From Mariniblastus sp. (lineage in GTDB: Bacteria > Planctomycetota > Planctomycetia > Pirellulales > Pirellulaceae): DNA of 41,917 bases. Position 1 is the stretch's first letter, and each line of letters opens with the position of its first letter. Of the stretch, positions 1 to 6,492 are shown piece by piece. Both the position numbers and the translations under genes were made by a program. The stretch is taken from the NCBI GenBank assembly GCA_029251085.1, contig JAQXDZ010000086.1, positions 1 through 41,917 on the forward strand, in the 5' to 3' direction. Under the pieces are notes generated by a model. That model saw nothing but the letters and a program-made list of their open reading frames with translations, was not told the DNA's origin and did not search any database.

Positions 1-908
1 ATTAGGATTCGTTCACTCGCTTTGATGCGACTTACGCTGGAAGGCTTCAGTAATGCATACTTCTCTAAATCCTTGTTCGTTGTTTTCCCAAGTGCGTTTA
101 CATAAGTCAGAAAGCTGCCACTCGTTGTTCGCGTTGAAACCAATCGCCGCTCAGATTTCAGATTCCTAAAAGTCAATTCCGTCCCTGCGGGGATGTCTTC
201 CTTTGCCACTGCAAAATCTCGGTACACCGACACCTTTGCTCGAACTCTAAAAACGACTTCTGACTTCGCCTTTGCATCAATCATCCCGGTAAACTGCTGA
301 TTCCCCAGCGGCAACTCGGCTCGACCAATTGGCAGGATTTTAAGAGAATCCCAAGCGGCTGTATCCGTTGGAAAGTTTGTTACCTGCTCTACATCCACGT
401 GTAAATCGGAGTCGGTAATTGAATACTCTTTTAACAAGTTCCTGCGCAACATATCGGCAAGGTATTTCTCAGGCTCAAACGCTTTAACGCCTGCTGGTTT
501 TAATGCAGTGAGATGCCTCGCTCTCAATTCAGCTGCTCTCGCGTTACCCGCGCTCACATGATTCGCTTTGACCACCTTAACTGACGAGGGGCCAACAATT
601 TCAAAATCGCTGGGCCGAAACCCCGCAAGACGCAAACGTATTCCCAATTGGCCACTCGAAATCGACAATTCGTTCTCGGTACTCGAAAACTCATCAATAT
701 CGATAGCGCCAATTCGGTCGGCTACTCCAACCTGTTCACACTCGATCTCAGCAATCTGATGAAGATGTATGATTGAATCGGGAATTGCGACCACACTATT
801 GGTAACTTTAAGACGAACTGGTGGTCTGCCATCTTGCGCAAAGGCGACGGCACCGAGACTGATCAGTCCGATAAAAATTTGCAGGATGTATCTTTTACTA
901 CGCATCAT
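1..908 (-). CDS. flgA: FlgA, flagellar basal-body P-ring assembly chaperone (C-terminus cut by window edge)
   Basis: About 302 codons are visible, read leftward from ATG 908 (a double ATG, 908 and 905), with no stop before the window edge. The first ~24 residues form a signal peptide ending near AFAQ. The C-terminal half contains a SAF-type segment around the motif VAKEDIPAGTEL, the signature of FlgA/CpaB-type proteins. FlgA is a periplasmic chaperone that helps FlgI form the P ring. The start lies 9 bases after the end of flgG, so the two genes are very likely co-transcribed in the order flgF-flgG-flgA. The next gene leftward would be expected to be flgH, but that is outside the window. The N-terminal half is divergent; the call rests on the SAF segment, the signal peptide and the neighbours. 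Confidence 0.85.
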   Translation of the reverse strand, partial: MMRSKRYILQIFIGLISLGAVAFAQDGRPPVRLKVTNSVVAIPDSIIHLHQIAEIECEQVGVADRIGAIDIDEFSSTENELSISSGQLGIRLRLAGFRPSDFEIVGPSSVKVVKANHVSAGNARAAELRARHLTALKPAGVKAFEPEKYLADMLRRNLLKEYSITDSDLHVDVEQVTNFPTDTAAWDSLKILPIGRAELPLGNQQFTGMIDAKAKSEVVFRVRAKVSVYRDFAVAKEDIPAGTELTFRNLKSERRLVSTRTTSGSFLTYVNALGKTTNKDLEKYALLKPSSVSRIKASERIL

Positions 909-917
909 TTTCCTAAA

Positions 918-1700
918 CTATCGAACGATCTGGGCGGTAGTAGAAAGCATTTCGTCACCCGCCTTGATTGCGCGGGAGTTAATCTCATAGGCTCGCTGAG
1001 CTGTAATCAGTGAAACCATTTCCGAGACGACTTCAACGTTCGAACCCTCCAAACTCTTCGCTCTAATTTTACCGAATCCATCCCGACCGGGATTCCCCGC
1101 AATCTCTTGACCTGACGCTTCGGTTACTTGATAGAGGTTTCCGCCAGCTTGCCGCAGACCAGTTGGATTCGCAAAACGATAAAGCTCAATCTGACCGACT
1201 GGAGACGGCTCTCCATTCTCCAAAACACTAACCTCACCGCTCTCGGAAATCGTCACTCCCATTGCTGTCTCTGGAATTGTGATCCCCGGTTCGAGCCGGA
1301 GGCCAGCTGCATTGACCAATTCTCCGTTGACATTTTTTGTAAATGATCCATCTCGGGTGTAGCCAATCAAATCAGCAGTGTCTATTACCTTGAAGAAACC
1401 TTCTCCCTCGATAGCCATATGGGTCTCGATGCCGTCTTGAATCGGCGCACCCTGAGTGAACACGTTGGTGGTTCCCGTGACTCGAACACCGTTACCAATT
1501 TGCGTCCCTATCGGAGCAAATTGGCCATCACCTATCGGAGCTCCCGGCACTTTAGAAACATCGTAGATCAGGTCAGAAAACTCCACGTGACTCTTCTTGA
1601 ACCCAGTGGTGTTTACGTTGGCAAGATTGTTGGCCGTGTTATCGATCAACAATTCCTGAGCTCGCATTCCAGTTGCACTGGTAAAAAACGCTTTCAGCAT
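918..1700 (-). CDS. flgG: FlgG, flagellar distal rod protein
   Basis: 260 residues, the normal FlgG length. The N-terminus has the rod/hook-family signature (NTANNLANVNTTGFKK at about residues 22-37), and the C-terminus has the matching helix VEVVSEMVSLITAQRAYEIN. Both termini pack together as coiled coils in the rod. A central GEGFFKV block belongs to the FlgE/F/G core. FlgG builds the distal rod that crosses the periplasm and outer membrane. The start ATG 1700 is fixed by the conserved N-terminus MLKAFFTSATGM. It lies 37 bases downstream of flgF and 9 bases upstream of flgA, consistent with one operon. Confidence 0.97.
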   Translation of the reverse strand: MLKAFFTSATGMRAQELLIDNTANNLANVNTTGFKKSHVEFSDLIYDVSKVPGAPIGDGQFAPIGTQIGNGVRVTGTTNVFTQGAPIQDGIETHMAIEGEGFFKVIDTADLIGYTRDGSFTKNVNGELVNAAGLRLEPGITIPETAMGVTISESGEVSVLENGEPSPVGQIELYRFANPTGLRQAGGNLYQVTEASGQEIAGNPGRDGFGKIRAKSLEGSNVEVVSEMVSLITAQRAYEINSRAIKAGDEMLSTTAQIVR

Positions 1701-1737
1701 AACTCAATCCTTACTATTAACGCGTTTGTCTTCGTTG

Positions 1738-2493
1738 TTATGAATTAATGTTCTCTTTGACTGCATCTGAAATTGCGCGAATCGCTTTCTGAGCTGATTC
1801 GACTCCCCGTGATCCAACAATCAGACTGATCAGCTCGGTCACGGGGTGAGCATTGGAGAGCTCTCGGTACCCCTGCAAGACGCTGGCATCTTCGGCGGGT
1901 GCCAGCGTCGCTTCGCCAAGCTTGAAATAGATTTGACTGTTAAAATCAAGTTCACCACCGCCAGTATTCAGCAATTGATTGTTATCAAACTGCACCACAT
2001 TTAACTGACCAATGACGGTTCCACCTTCCGCAATCGTTCCGCCCGCAGAAATCGTTCCACTCGGGTCAATATTGAGATCGAAATCCGAGACATCCGGCGG
2101 AATTACAATCGGTTGGTTCCCTTGGCCCAAAACCGGCAAACCGTCACCGTTTACCAATTGACCTTGTGGATTTCGAAATAACACACCATTCCGCGAATAC
2201 AACTCTGCTTCTGCACCCTGATAAACGAAGAAACCATCACCGGCAAGCGAAACATCCAGCTTTCGCTCTGTTGATTTTTTGGGGCCAGCTTCAAAATCAG
2301 TCGACACCGCACGAATACTCGATCCAGGGTAAGAGCCCACGACTCCATCGACTTCCGCTACATTTTCTTCAAACGTAAGAAACTGTCGACGATAGCCTGG
2401 AGTGTTTAAATGCGCTAGATTTGAAGAGACAACCTCCTGTTGGCGGCTGTAATTCTGGAGAGCCGTTGCTCCGCTATAAATTCCATTGATCAT
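1738..2493 (-). CDS. flgF: FlgF-like flagellar proximal rod protein
   Basis: 251 residues of the flagellar basal-body rod family. The N-terminal helix carries SNLAHLNTPGYRRQ (about residues 24-37), the core has LAGDGFFVYQG (about residues 83-93), and the C-terminal helix contains LSNAHPVTELISLIVGSRGVESAQKAI. FlgF forms part of the proximal rod, between the FlgB/C ring and FlgG. It is more divergent than the adjacent flgG: the FlgG-type VNTTGFKK is replaced by LNTPGYRR. Position upstream of flgG supports flgF rather than flgB or flgC. It is the first gene of the leftward flagellar operon, and its start faces the dyad-rich gap shared with fliL. Confidence 0.88.
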   Translation of the reverse strand: MINGIYSGATALQNYSRQQEVVSSNLAHLNTPGYRRQFLTFEENVAEVDGVVGSYPGSSIRAVSTDFEAGPKKSTERKLDVSLAGDGFFVYQGAEAELYSRNGVLFRNPQGQLVNGDGLPVLGQGNQPIVIPPDVSDFDLNIDPSGTISAGGTIAEGGTVIGQLNVVQFDNNQLLNTGGGELDFNSQIYFKLGEATLAPAEDASVLQGYRELSNAHPVTELISLIVGSRGVESAQKAIRAISDAVKENINS

Positions 2494-2734
2494 GATCTGC
2501 TCGTTTCCTATTGGTCAGCGACGCAACCAATGCAATCGAGAGGCCAATTGAAATCATTTTGGGAATTTCAGCGCAGATAATTCCAAAATCGCTTAGATCA
2601 AAGGAAATTGCCCGCTAGCACTTTTCACTTAAACGATTTGGTAAACCTTAACGATGGAAAGGATTTCCTAGATGAGGAAAACTTTACCAATCCGAGAAGA
2701 ATCAATGGGCGTAGCCAACCTAACTTAATACCGA

Positions 2735-2742
2735 GCCGATAA
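2735..2742 (+). promoter_or_regulatory. Candidate sigma-28 (FliA) -10 element facing fliL
   Basis: The octamer GCCGATAA is an exact match to the -10 consensus of enteric FliA promoters (TAAAGTTT-N11-GCCGATAA). The -35 match at the expected spacing is poor: the four bases corresponding to TAAA are caac. It lies about 210 bases upstream of fliL and partly inside a small dyad. A fliA-type sigma gene is encoded in the operon it would drive, which would give a feedback loop. This is a candidate only. Confidence 0.35.
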
Positions 2743-2781
2743 AATCGGTACAATCTATCTAATTGCGGGAACCCGCAAAAT

Positions 2782-2789
2782 CTATCGGC
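2782..2789 (-). promoter_or_regulatory. Candidate sigma-28-like -10 element facing flgF
   Basis: On the minus strand this reads GCCGATAG, seven of eight bases of the FliA -10 consensus, pointed at flgF about 290 bases away. The expected -35 is not recognisable. The opposite-facing octamer at 2735-2742 is only 40 bases away, so the two would form a divergent pair. Confidence 0.22.
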
Positions 2790-2950
2790 ATGTACATTTC
2801 AGATACATGATTTTCCGCCATTCGTCGATCATCACTAGTGGTTAGGGTCACTTTAACGGTTACGTTGAATGCGAAAACAAGATTGCACCAACCAGTTTTG
2901 GTCATTCACTAACCACACCTTTTCTTTTGTTTGCGAGCATCCCTAGAAGC

Positions 2951-3460
2951 ATGTCAGAGCAAGATTCACAAGACGATAACGCAGAAAGCCAAACGAGCAG
3001 TCGGCGCGGGCTAATTTTAATTTTAGGCGTCGCAGTGATTGCAGTCGCAGGCGGAGCAGCGGTTCCCTTCTTGAGCCCAATCGATTTCAGTAACTTTTCC
3101 AAAACAACGGTCGCCGCCGACGAGAGTGGCGCCAATGAAGAAGTCGACTACATCGACTTCCCCGAGATCACGGTCAATCTCAATGAAGCACGCCATGCAA
3201 GGTTTTTGAGAATCCATTTCTCGCTGCAGGTTCCAGCTTCTCAGAAGAAAAAAATTGAAAAGGATGTGACGAAGAAGGCTCCTAAGTTCAACAATTACAT
3301 TCAGGTTTATTTGTCTGACAAAACTCTCGAAGAACTCTCAGGCAGTTTTGGCCGAAACCGCGTTAGTCGCGAACTTAGAGACTATTTTAACGAAGTTCTA
3401 TTTGAGGACGGTATTGAACGCGTCCAAGATGTTTTATTTAACGATTTTCAAGTGCAATGA
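2951..3460 (+). CDS. fliL: FliL, flagellar basal-body-associated membrane protein
   Basis: 169 residues from ATG 2951. A TTG start 24 bases earlier (2927) is in frame but adds only eight residues before a good ATG, so I prefer 2951. A short Ser/Asp/Gln-rich cytoplasmic tail precedes one membrane segment (LILILGVAVIAVAGGAAVPF, about residues 19-38). A periplasmic FliL domain follows, with the typical block PEITVNLN...ARFLRIHFSLQV and an acidic and amphipathic C-terminal helix ending IERVQDVLFNDFQVQ. FliL associates with the stator units MotA/MotB around the rod. Its stop overlaps the fliM start (ATGA at 3457-3460), indicating translational coupling. Confidence 0.92.
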   Translation: MSEQDSQDDNAESQTSSRRGLILILGVAVIAVAGGAAVPFLSPIDFSNFSKTTVAADESGANEEVDYIDFPEITVNLNEARHARFLRIHFSLQVPASQKKKIEKDVTKKAPKFNNYIQVYLSDKTLEELSGSFGRNRVSRELRDYFNEVLFEDGIERVQDVLFNDFQVQ

Positions 3461-4317
3461 GCCAGGCTCCCCTCGAACGCTATGATTTCGCCGCATCCGA
3501 ACGCGTCAAACGACCGTTGCGGCAGCAACTGGATATTTGGAGCGAAAAAGCAAGTGAATTTTTCATCCAACAATGGCAAACCGTCTCGGAATCAGAAATT
3601 AAAGTCTCGGCAAAAACAGTTGATGCTCATTCTTTTGTAGATATTCAGGAATCGTGGGACAACCCTTGCTCCGGTGCTGAAATTGGATTTCGACAGAACA
3701 CGGTTCGAGGCCAACTGATCATCGAGAACCAACAGCTAAGAGTTCTCTTGATGGACATTCTCAAGGGAGACGATACGGCTGACGGCCATCGGGATTTGAC
3801 GCCGATCGAATCGTCACTGGCAACGTTGATTTTTGAATTAATTGCTGTCAGCTTCAGCGAAGGTTGGCAAGAGCAAGAACCGCTTCAGTTTGACCTAAAA
3901 GAATTCGATCCAATCCCGGAACGAAATCGGCTTTTCGCGGCCGATAAAAAAGTTTTGATTTGTGGACTCGAGATTGAGCTAAACGGTCGCAGCGCTGTTA
4001 TGCACCTTTTAATTGCCTGCAACGAAACGGCAGCGCTTTTTGGAATTGATCCGATGGCTGCTCCGGAAAGAAAGACGGGACAACGAATCTCGCCTAATAT
4101 GATTTCAAAAATAAACATCAAATTGGATGCTGAACTTGGATTCGCCAGATTGGACATGACCGACTTGGTTGGTCTCTCTGCTGGCGACATCATTATCCTC
4201 GAACAATCGGTACGTGAACCGGTTGCTGTTCGAGTCAACGGCGAGGTTTTATTCCACGCTTGGCCAGGTAAGCAGTTTAATCAGCAAGTCCTCAAAATTG
4301 ATTCGATGGTGGAGTAA
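3457..4317 (+). CDS. fliM: FliM, flagellar motor switch protein lacking the usual CheY-binding N-terminus
   Basis: 286 residues, shorter than the usual ~320-360. The middle domain is recognisable from the block LMDILKGDDTADGHRDLTPIE (about residues 96-116), which aligns with the GGxG...REFTPIE segment of FliM. The C-terminal SpoA domain (about residues 212-283) includes LDMTDLVGLSAGDIIILEQ and ends VLKIDSM. The protein starts at MSQAPLERYDFAASERV: the YDF...R piece normally follows the LSQxEIDALL peptide that binds phospho-CheY, and that peptide is absent here. FliM sits in the cytoplasmic C ring and sets rotation direction. The gene is coupled to fliL upstream and is 3 bases from fliN downstream. 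Confidence 0.88.
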   Translation: MSQAPLERYDFAASERVKRPLRQQLDIWSEKASEFFIQQWQTVSESEIKVSAKTVDAHSFVDIQESWDNPCSGAEIGFRQNTVRGQLIIENQQLRVLLMDILKGDDTADGHRDLTPIESSLATLIFELIAVSFSEGWQEQEPLQFDLKEFDPIPERNRLFAADKKVLICGLEIELNGRSAVMHLLIACNETAALFGIDPMAAPERKTGQRISPNMISKINIKLDAELGFARLDMTDLVGLSAGDIIILEQSVREPVAVRVNGEVLFHAWPGKQFNQQVLKIDSMVE

Positions 4318-4320
4318 AAC

Positions 4321-4746
4321 ATGAGCCTTGATACTGAAAACCAGAAACCGACCGAAAGCGTCGCCGACCCAGTCGACACGAACGCCTCAGGATCCGACCC
4401 CGCTAACACCGAGCAGACTAACAATGACGCCACGGACTCAGATTCTTCACCAGATATTAGTGTCCCCGAATATCAGGAATTCACTGACACTTCCGGCAGC
4501 AGTCGTGCCGAAGATTTAGCACGCCTGCAAAACATCCAAATCACCGTCTCCGCGGAACTGGGCCGGGCGACCATTCCGATTCAGGAATTAATGCAACTCG
4601 GAGAGGGCACCGTATTGGAATTAAATCGAGAAATCGACAGCCCCGTCGAACTCATGGCACAAGGTGTCAAATTAGCATCCGGCGAAGTCGTCGTGGTGGA
4701 TGGTTGTTTTGCGATTCGCATCACCGAAGTGGAAGCTCAAAACTGA
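4321..4746 (+). CDS. fliN: FliN, flagellar motor switch protein
   Basis: 141 residues. The first ~65 are acidic and rich in Asp, Ser, Thr and Asn, probably disordered. Residues about 70-141 form one SpoA domain: IQITVSAELGRATIPIQEL, LGEGTVLELNREIDSPVEL and VVVVDGCFAIRITEV, the standard FliN core. FliN polymerises at the base of the C ring and helps dock the export ATPase complex. It starts 3 bases after the fliM stop, so coupling is likely. The N-terminal extension is low-complexity and makes no functional prediction. Confidence 0.95.
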   Translation: MSLDTENQKPTESVADPVDTNASGSDPANTEQTNNDATDSDSSPDISVPEYQEFTDTSGSSRAEDLARLQNIQITVSAELGRATIPIQELMQLGEGTVLELNREIDSPVELMAQGVKLASGEVVVVDGCFAIRITEVEAQN

Positions 4747-4771
4747 GGCTGGCGCTGACGCCAATAATCCT

Positions 4772-5665
4772 ATGATCTCAAAAATCTCAATCATCGCACC
4801 GACGCTCCTCTTGTTTTGCGCGACGTTCGCAAATGCACAGAACCAAACGTCCGCATTCACTCCTCCATTGCGGATGGATACACACACGTTGAATTCGTCG
4901 TTACGCCCAATACCCGTCCCTGAAAAACCACTCACTGACCAACACGTCACCGGCGCCACGCATCTCGAACCGTTAAAAACCAACATGGACCCTGTCCTTG
5001 GTGTGCTCGACCAATTGAGCGAACGTGCGGAAAGCCAAACACCAATCACTCCAGCCACTGGATTTAACGCGGGCTTAGTTCCCGTTACAAACGACATTCT
5101 TGCGACACCACTGAGCCCGAATGAACTTCCAGCCGATGCACCAGGCCCTGAGGTTCGCTCCGCTGATTTCACGACAGTCGTCAAAGATCTAGCCTATAAC
5201 ACCATGATCGTCCTTGCGTTTGGCGTAGGATTTATCGTCGTTGCCAAAGTCTGGTTCACCAAAAAACCACAACTGCAATCGGCCGAAAAGAATGTCAATT
5301 TCGATGTTCTGAGTTCGCTCAAAATCGCGCCTAAATGCAACTTGATGCTAATTCAAATCGGCCAGGATCGACTCGTCGTTGCCACCGACACCCTCGGCGT
5401 TAAATCGGTGGTTCGGCTTACCGATTCGTTCGGCAGCCAACTCGACGCCTTTGATACTGAACCGAATGAGCAGGACATCGATGTCCCTGTTCCAAAGCTA
5501 TACAGAAACGACAGCCCCGCTGACCCAACTTACTCGCTGGCTTCGATTGGAAAACCCAAGTCAAGCCGGGAAAAACTTCCGCCACGACGGGCGAAGTCAG
5601 AAAAAGAAATACAAAAGGACATGGAAGCCGCATTAAAAAAATTCGGCCTTACTGACCTGATGTAA
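4772..5665 (+). CDS. fliO: FliO-like flagellar export-gate assembly protein with long periplasmic region
   Basis: 297 residues from ATG 4772. A signal peptide covers about residues 1-22 (ending ANAQ). A ~125-residue region rich in Pro, Thr and Asn follows, then one membrane helix (TMIVLAFGVGFIVVAKVWF, about residues 147-165), then a cytoplasmic domain with DVLSSLKIAPKCNLMLIQIGQDRLVV, which fits the FliO pattern after the membrane segment. The C-terminus is basic (PPRRAKSEKEIQKD). FliO usually has ~100-150 residues and helps assemble FliP. The position directly before fliP supports the call, although sequence similarity is limited to the short post-membrane block. Alternative in-frame starts upstream (4700) overlap fliN and lack the signal peptide start. 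Confidence 0.72.
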   Translation: MISKISIIAPTLLLFCATFANAQNQTSAFTPPLRMDTHTLNSSLRPIPVPEKPLTDQHVTGATHLEPLKTNMDPVLGVLDQLSERAESQTPITPATGFNAGLVPVTNDILATPLSPNELPADAPGPEVRSADFTTVVKDLAYNTMIVLAFGVGFIVVAKVWFTKKPQLQSAEKNVNFDVLSSLKIAPKCNLMLIQIGQDRLVVATDTLGVKSVVRLTDSFGSQLDAFDTEPNEQDIDVPVPKLYRNDSPADPTYSLASIGKPKSSREKLPPRRAKSEKEIQKDMEAALKKFGLTDLM

Positions 5666-5709
5666 ACAGTCACTGCGTTGCAAGAGACTGGTCGGCAAGG
5701 AGGCTGACA

Positions 5710-6414
5710 ATGGACATCCAAATTTTACTCGCTCAAGTTGAAGCCACCGATGCGTTCGGTGAGCTAGCGCCACCGATGCAAATTGCGATTTTGCTCGGCG
5801 CGTTGAGCTTCGCAACCGCCGCCTTAGTCAGTTTGACGGCGTTTACACGAATCATCATCGTACTTTCGTTTGTTAGACGAGCGCTTTCCACGACGGAAAT
5901 CCCACCCAACCAGGTCATGCTCGGACTCTCGTTCTTTCTGACGCTGTTCGTCATGGCTCCCACTCTCGAGGCGATCAATACTCGAGGTGTTCAGCCTTAT
6001 TTGGCAGCACAACAGTCCGAAGGAACGACACCAGAGTTTGGCGTGACCGAACTTGTCACGGTTTCCACCGAGGAAATCCGACGCTTCATGACAGTGCATA
6101 CACGTGGCAATGACCTGCAACTATTCGTTGATCTTGCCAATCTGCCAGAGACAACCGTTGCCGAGGAAACACCTCTAAAAGTACTGATACCAGCGTTCAT
6201 TATCAGCGAATTGAAAACCGCATTTATCATGGGCTTCTGTATTTATATTCCGTTTTTATTAATCGATTTGGTCATTTCCACCATCCTGATGTCCTTGGGA
6301 ATGATGATGATGCCGCCGGTCATCGTTTCCACTCCCTGTAAGTTGTTGTTATTTGTGCTCGTCGATGGATGGCAACTTATCTCCAAAGCACTCGTCAGCA
6401 GTTTTGTTATTTAA
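5710..6414 (+). CDS. fliP: FliP, flagellar type III export-gate membrane protein
   Basis: 234 residues. The N-terminal membrane part contains the conserved TAFTRIIIVLSFVRRAL and NQVMLGLSFFLTLFVM. The C-terminal part contains LIPAFIISELKTAFIMGFCIYIPFLLIDLVIST and LGMMMMPPV, all hallmark FliP sequences. FliP forms most of the export-gate pore with FliQ and FliR. A strong Shine-Dalgarno AAGGAGG (5697-5703) sits 6 bases before ATG 5710 and fixes the start. The usual neighbours fliQ, fliR and flhB are not found downstream: a 78-base gap leads straight to flhA. Confidence 0.97.
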   Translation: MDIQILLAQVEATDAFGELAPPMQIAILLGALSFATAALVSLTAFTRIIIVLSFVRRALSTTEIPPNQVMLGLSFFLTLFVMAPTLEAINTRGVQPYLAAQQSEGTTPEFGVTELVTVSTEEIRRFMTVHTRGNDLQLFVDLANLPETTVAEETPLKVLIPAFIISELKTAFIMGFCIYIPFLLIDLVISTILMSLGMMMMPPVIVSTPCKLLLFVLVDGWQLISKALVSSFVI

Positions 6415-6492
6415 ACCAATTCATCAGAGCCAATTTTTCATTCCTTCAAAAACCACGTTTAAACGAAAGTCCAGCACTCTCAACTACTTTTA

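Larger units (their letters stand above)
2494..2950. promoter_or_regulatory. Divergent intergenic control region between flgF and fliL
   Basis: 457 bases without a gene separate the two divergent flagellar operons. It holds several inverted repeats: TTGGTAAA at 2638-2645 with TTTACCAA at 2683-2690, enclosing GGAAAggaTTTCC at 2656-2668; CCGATaaaATCGG at 2736-2748; TTGCGGG-aa-CCCGCAA at 2763-2778; and CATGTA at 2789-2794 with TACATG at 2804-2809. It also holds sigma-28-like -10 octamers on both strands, listed separately. Together this looks like a shared operator/promoter region controlling both operons, but no factor can be assigned from sequence alone. Confidence 0.6.
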
